Assembly (NCBI GenBank): GCA_031277615.1
Contig: JAITMC010000037.1
Span: 99,278 to 163,277, forward strand
Source of the DNA: Chryseobacterium sp.
GTDB taxonomy: Bacteria > Bacteroidota > Bacteroidia > Flavobacteriales > Weeksellaceae
Direction: 5' to 3'
DNA length: 64,000 nt
The position numbers were made by a program, and so were the translations under genes. The notes under the pieces are model-generated. The model was not told the DNA's origin, made no database searches, and worked only from the letters and a program-made list of their open reading frames with translations. Numbering within the stretch: the stretch's first letter is position 1; each line of letters opens with the position of its first letter. Below, in pieces: positions 60,668 through 64,000 of this stretch.

Positions 60668-61237
60668 GTGAAAGAGATTTTAGAACACATCCGGAAGTAT
60701 TATCCGCTGTCTGAAGAAACAGCAGCCATCCTGATGAGCATCTGTACAGAGGAGAAATTCTGCAAAAATGATCTTCTTCAGGAATCAGGGGCACTGGCAA
60801 GATATTACTATTTTATAAAATCAGGCCTTGTGGGGTATTATACGGTGGATGAACAGGGAAATTCCGTCTACAAGATCTTTTTCGAGGAAAACAGTTTTGT
60901 AGCTGCTACAGCCGCTATTGTAGAAAACCGCCCCAGCGATTTTAATATTGTGGCCCTGGAAGACTGTTCAGTGATCAGGTATCCGGCCAGGGAATACAGA
61001 GAATTCCTTTCAAAGTATCATGATCTGGCTTTATTTCATATCCGTTATCTGGAAAAGAACTGGGTCGTTCAAAAAGAACCTCTGGAAATTTCCTTAAAGC
61101 ACGCAACGGCTAAAGATCGCTATCTGGAGCTTATTGAAAAGGGATCTTTGCTTAACCGCCTCAAACAGCATCATATCGCTTCTTATCTGGGAATTACACC
61201 CACACAGCTCAGCCGTATAAAAAAAGAATTATCATAA
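60668..61237 (+). CDS. Crp/Fnr family transcriptional regulator
   Basis: 189 aa, GTG start at 60668 (no ATG fits). CNB-like domain ~20-120 (EEKFCKNDLLQESGALARYY, SGLVGYYTVDEQGNSVYKIF) and a short HTH (HHIASYLGITPTQLSRIKKEL). Closest in style to the 46466 regulator. Third Crp/Fnr gene in the window. Followed by a terminator. Confidence 0.88.
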   Translation: MKEILEHIRKYYPLSEETAAILMSICTEEKFCKNDLLQESGALARYYYFIKSGLVGYYTVDEQGNSVYKIFFEENSFVAATAAIVENRPSDFNIVALEDCSVIRYPAREYREFLSKYHDLALFHIRYLEKNWVVQKEPLEISLKHATAKDRYLELIEKGSLLNRLKQHHIASYLGITPTQLSRIKKELS

Positions 61238-61267
61238 CAAAAGCTTCAACATATGTTGAGGCTTTTC
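61238..61267 (+). terminator. Intrinsic terminator after the Crp/Fnr gene
   Basis: AAAAGCTTCAAC, ATAT, GTTGAGGCTTTTC; 10-bp stem with one mismatch, T-run after. Confidence 0.75.
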
Positions 61268-61314
61268 TGTTTTATATTGGTCATTTTTGTATCTGTAATT
61301 AATGAGTTTATATT

Positions 61315-62127
61315 ATGAAAAAGTTAATGAGTTTTATCGTCATATCTGTAGCGTTGTCTCAGGTGTCAGCACAGAAGATTATTCATCAGGAAATCTTCAG
61401 TACAAAAATGAACCGGAAAATAAAAACGGTGATCATTACCCCCGAACCGCAGAAGGGTACAACCTATCCTTCAGTCTATATTCTTCACGGTTATAGCGGA
61501 ACACCGGACAGAATTCTGAAGCAGGATATTCCGGATCTGGCCCGGAAAGCTCAGGAGTACAAAACTATTTATGTGCTGCCGGACGGAAACTATAATTCGT
61601 GGTATGTGGACAGCCCGATGGTCAAAGATTCTCAATATCAGACCTTTATCGGGAAGGAGCTTGTAGAGTTTATTGATAAAAATTATCCGGTAAAAGCAGA
61701 GAAAAAATTCCGTGGAATTTTAGGCTGGAGCATGGGCGGTTATGGGGCGGTAAATATCGGAACGGTGTATAACAAAACATTTGGCATTGTGGGGAGTTCA
61801 TGCGGTGCGCTGGATCTGGCATCATTCGGGCCCGGATATACCCAGTATAACGTAGATAAAGTCCTGGGACCCGCCACCACCGTCAATCGATCTTTTCTGA
61901 CCGACAGCAAAACCCAGCTGATGGCCTCTGCGGAACAACGTTATATTTTTGATTGCGGTACAGAAGACACCCAAATGATCGGAATGAACAGAAGCTTTCA
62001 TAAAAAACTGACAGATCTGAAAATTCAGCACCTTTATATAGAATCGCCGGGCCGGCATGATGATCAATACTGGAGCAGATCACTGTCTGAACAGCTGGTT
62101 TTATTTGATGACTTTTTCAGGCATTAA
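61315..62127 (+). CDS. Secreted esterase family protein (alpha/beta hydrolase)
   Basis: 270 aa. Signal peptide SFIVISVALSQVSAQ, then an esterase D-like alpha/beta hydrolase: IIHQEIFSTKMNRKIKTVII, YPSVYILHGYSG (oxyanion HG), nucleophile GWSMGGYGAVN (GxSxG-type), Asp in CGTEDTQ and His in ESPGRHDDQYW. Probably acts in the periplasm or outside. Substrate unknown (feruloyl/acyl esters or S-formylglutathione-like in family). Confidence 0.88.
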   Translation: MKKLMSFIVISVALSQVSAQKIIHQEIFSTKMNRKIKTVIITPEPQKGTTYPSVYILHGYSGTPDRILKQDIPDLARKAQEYKTIYVLPDGNYNSWYVDSPMVKDSQYQTFIGKELVEFIDKNYPVKAEKKFRGILGWSMGGYGAVNIGTVYNKTFGIVGSSCGALDLASFGPGYTQYNVDKVLGPATTVNRSFLTDSKTQLMASAEQRYIFDCGTEDTQMIGMNRSFHKKLTDLKIQHLYIESPGRHDDQYWSRSLSEQLVLFDDFFRH

Positions 62128-62240
62128 TAAGGTTGGAAGCTCGAAAAAGGGAAACTGGGTACCATTTTAGGTATCATTAATAATAATTGTTTCACTTCAA
62201 ACTTATTTATCGGAAATTCTCTATTCCAGAAGAGTAAAAA

Positions 62241-62280
62241 AACAGATTCAGGCTTCCGCAAGCGGAAGCCTGAATCTGTT
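62241..62280. terminator. Very strong bidirectional terminator, 19-bp perfect stem
   Basis: AACAGATTCAGGCTTCCGC and GCGGAAGCCTGAATCTGTT separated only by AA. It sits between the convergent esterase and serine-hydrolase genes. Preceded by AAAAAA on the plus strand. Confidence 0.85.
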
Positions 62281-62303
62281 ATCATCATCAATTGATTAAT
62301 GAT

Positions 62304-63722
62304 TTATTGATCTTTTGAAAATTTCAGTTTCACAGATCTTCCCTGGGTGAAATCAATGGTTTTTGATTCCGGATTGCAGGTCATTTTGATTTCATCTTCC
62401 TCGTTTTTAAAGATATGGTTTTCATAGGCATCCATCTTTACCGGTTCCTGTCCTTCAGCCATTGCCTGTATATAAAGGTTATGATCCTGTACAAATACTT
62501 TCAGCTTCATCGGGAAATTAGGAGCACTGTATATGCCTGCATAGGTATTCAGTTGAGCATCAGTAGGAGTGACCGGTTTTAATGGTTTTTCAACAGGAAG
62601 CTTTTCGTTATAAAGAACTTTCCGGATTTCATCTGCCGGAAGAACGGTTTTACTGGTCATATTGTTCTGAAGCAGGATAAATGTCTTGTCGTTATCCATA
62701 TGCCGCTCTATAAAAGTGGCATATCCCGCCCAGCTTCCGGAATGGTTGGCTATTTTTCCATATTTAGGACTGTTTTTTACTTTCCATCCGAACCCGTACT
62801 CGGTCTGCTTTCCGTCGCCGGTTGTAACATCATTAAAGATCAGCTTTTTATCGTTATCATTCACAAGCTTATCAGTATACAATGCTCTGTCCCATTTTAA
62901 AAGATCCTCAACTGTAGAATTTACCATACCGTCACCTACAATGCCGTCCAGATAATAGGTGTAAAAATCTTTACCATAACTATCCATCAATACTTTGTTT
63001 CCGGATTCATTTTCTTCATAGCCCAATGCATAATTGTCTATCTTCTGAGGTTTGTAGCGGCTCCTGTAGACCAATGTATGATTCATTCCAAGAGGTTTAA
63101 AGATATTGCTACTCAGAAAATCTCCGAAAGGCTTTTTGGAAACCCGTTCAATAATACTGCCCAGAAGTGCATAGCCGGTATTGCTGTACTCGTATTTCTG
63201 ATTAGGCTCAAAAGCAAGAGCCGGCTTGTATTTTGCAAACTCTTTGATGATGTCATCATTGGTGGCAAATTTAGTTTTGTCCCAGTTTTTCTCAAACATT
63301 TCCATATAATCGGGTAATCCGCTTGTATGATTCAGGAGATTTCTGACGGTTATTTTATCATAAAAAGAAAGTTCCGGAATATATTTTGAGAGCTTGTCAT
63401 CATAATTAAGCTTGCCCTGTTTCTGTAATAATACAATTCCCATGGCGGTAAACTGTTTGGAAACAGAGGCCAGTTCAAATGTTGACTGAAGATTCAGAAG
63501 CCTTCCCGTTTTTTCTTCTGCTATTCCATAGCTTTTTTCAAAAACTGGTTTTCCTTTTTCGGCGACCAGAACATTTCCGTTGAATTTTTTCTTATTGTAA
63601 AGGGATGTAAAGACACTATCCAGAATTTTAGCCTTATCCTGGGCAAACGTTCCTACAGAAAAGAACATAAGGTTCAGGCAGACCACTCTTCTGGCTGTCA
63701 GTGTTATCATTGACTTTGTCAT
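62304..63722 (-). CDS. Serine hydrolase (beta-lactamase class C/penicillin-binding-like family)
   Basis: 472 aa. Signal peptide VCLNLMFFSVGTFAQ (longer N-terminal frame TKSMITLTARR). SxxK: FELASVSKQFTAMGIVLLQ; YxN: YEYSNTGYALLGSII; third motif HSG in IANHSGSWAGYA. The C-terminal ~370-472 (LNTYAGIYSAPNFPMKLKVF) is a beta-barrel accessory domain. A periplasmic serine hydrolase/esterase rather than a proven beta-lactamase. Confidence 0.92.
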   Translation of the reverse strand: MTKSMITLTARRVVCLNLMFFSVGTFAQDKAKILDSVFTSLYNKKKFNGNVLVAEKGKPVFEKSYGIAEEKTGRLLNLQSTFELASVSKQFTAMGIVLLQKQGKLNYDDKLSKYIPELSFYDKITVRNLLNHTSGLPDYMEMFEKNWDKTKFATNDDIIKEFAKYKPALAFEPNQKYEYSNTGYALLGSIIERVSKKPFGDFLSSNIFKPLGMNHTLVYRSRYKPQKIDNYALGYEENESGNKVLMDSYGKDFYTYYLDGIVGDGMVNSTVEDLLKWDRALYTDKLVNDNDKKLIFNDVTTGDGKQTEYGFGWKVKNSPKYGKIANHSGSWAGYATFIERHMDNDKTFILLQNNMTSKTVLPADEIRKVLYNEKLPVEKPLKPVTPTDAQLNTYAGIYSAPNFPMKLKVFVQDHNLYIQAMAEGQEPVKMDAYENHIFKNEEDEIKMTCNPESKTIDFTQGRSVKLKFSKDQ

Positions 63723-64000
63723 GAGATGTTAGTTTTTTAATTTAAAATAAATATGTATTTATCGTGTCAAATATAAGCTAAAAGCTTTAAATATGGGCAA
63801 AAATTAAAGTATATGATAGAAGTTGTAAATTGATTTTCTTTTTAATTCATAAAAAAAGATCTATTGATAATTTCGCAGATTAAGCAATTGCATGAAACCT
63901 GTAATTAAATATTTTTTATTTCCCTCAGATCCAACGGATTTCACAGATTGTATTGAATAATCATTCAAAAATAGATGCTTCTTACAACGTCTGCTTCATC

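Noticed and set aside
62304-63722. Reading the serine hydrolase as a true beta-lactamase
   Set aside because: It has SxxK and YxN but HSG rather than KTG and a long C-terminal domain typical of non-lactamase serine hydrolases.
1-64000. tRNA, rRNA or CRISPR arrays
   Set aside because: No cloverleaf, rRNA segment or regularly spaced repeat-spacer pattern was seen; the repeats present are dispersed and irregular.

Overview
The window looks like a chromosomal segment of a Bacteroidetes bacterium of the class Flavobacteriia, most likely Chryseobacterium or a close relative (inference). Signs seen directly are a type IX secretion (T9SS) C-terminal sorting domain, a SusC/SusD pair with a FecI/FecR-type sigma/anti-sigma couple, DUF6705 and other Flavobacteriia-type families, promoters with the TAnnTTTG -7 box, weak Shine-Dalgarno signals and AT-rich spacers. 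No rRNA, tRNA, CRISPR array, integrase or transposase was seen. The first gene is cut by the left edge.

Layout. 1-5.2 kb: housekeeping and unknown genes (3-methyladenine glycosylase fragment, aminopeptidase P, GNAT enzyme, a nitronate-monooxygenase-like protein). 5.2-15.9 kb: one functional locus on the minus strand, read ECF sigma, FecR anti-sigma, SusC, SusD, two secreted glycerophosphodiester phosphodiesterases and a T9SS-secreted LamG protein; it looks like a surface uptake system for glycerophosphodiesters. 16-20.4 kb: aldo/keto reductase, then an ArsR-controlled stress-type cluster (ArsR, SRPBCC, YdeI, DoxX, DUF4256).

20.5-26.9 kb is an AT-rich, tightly packed five-gene minus-strand operon: NurA nuclease, HerA hexameric translocase, a Trm1-like methyltransferase with an N-terminal HTH, a three-Cys DUF5131 (Gp37/Gp68) protein and an AlbA_2/Schlafen-type ATP-binding protein. 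It is followed by an XRE regulator and a divergent SymE-like toxin. I regard this as the best candidate for a new defence system. 28.3-33.8 kb: DUF6265, AraC, a MocR regulator divergent from a cupin/DHDPS/thioredoxin-like operon, and a PNPOx-like stress protein. 34.3-36.3 kb: a lipoprotein with a JAMM-like HxH...SxxD motif and a DUF6705 partner (possible toxin/immunity pair).

36.6-42.5 kb: the known ligase-associated DNA repair module (PdeM, Lhr-type helicase, ATP-dependent ligase, MBL exonuclease). 42.7-48.9 kb: SDR, GlcG-like, AraC, PRISE-like reductase behind two Fnr-type boxes, Crp/Fnr, PPC/DUF296, DoxX and a chloramphenicol-acetyltransferase-like gene with a possible leader ORF. 49.4-54.4 kb: a second DNA-processing candidate, an overlapping three-gene unit of a TerB-C protein, a BrxD-like ATPase and a BrxHI/Lhr-like helicase, without the rest of BREX. 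54.5-64 kb: two more Crp/Fnr regulators, MBL hydrolase, MFS transporter, DsbA-family protein, nucleosidase, GNAT, esterase and serine hydrolase.

The spacers carry several dispersed repeat families: CACAGATT-type repeats, a 47-bp double-hairpin repeat, a CTTCATCGAATCAA element, and paired spacer copies in the ArsR cluster. Strong intrinsic terminators separate most convergent genes. Functions are assigned by reading motifs; no database search was possible.
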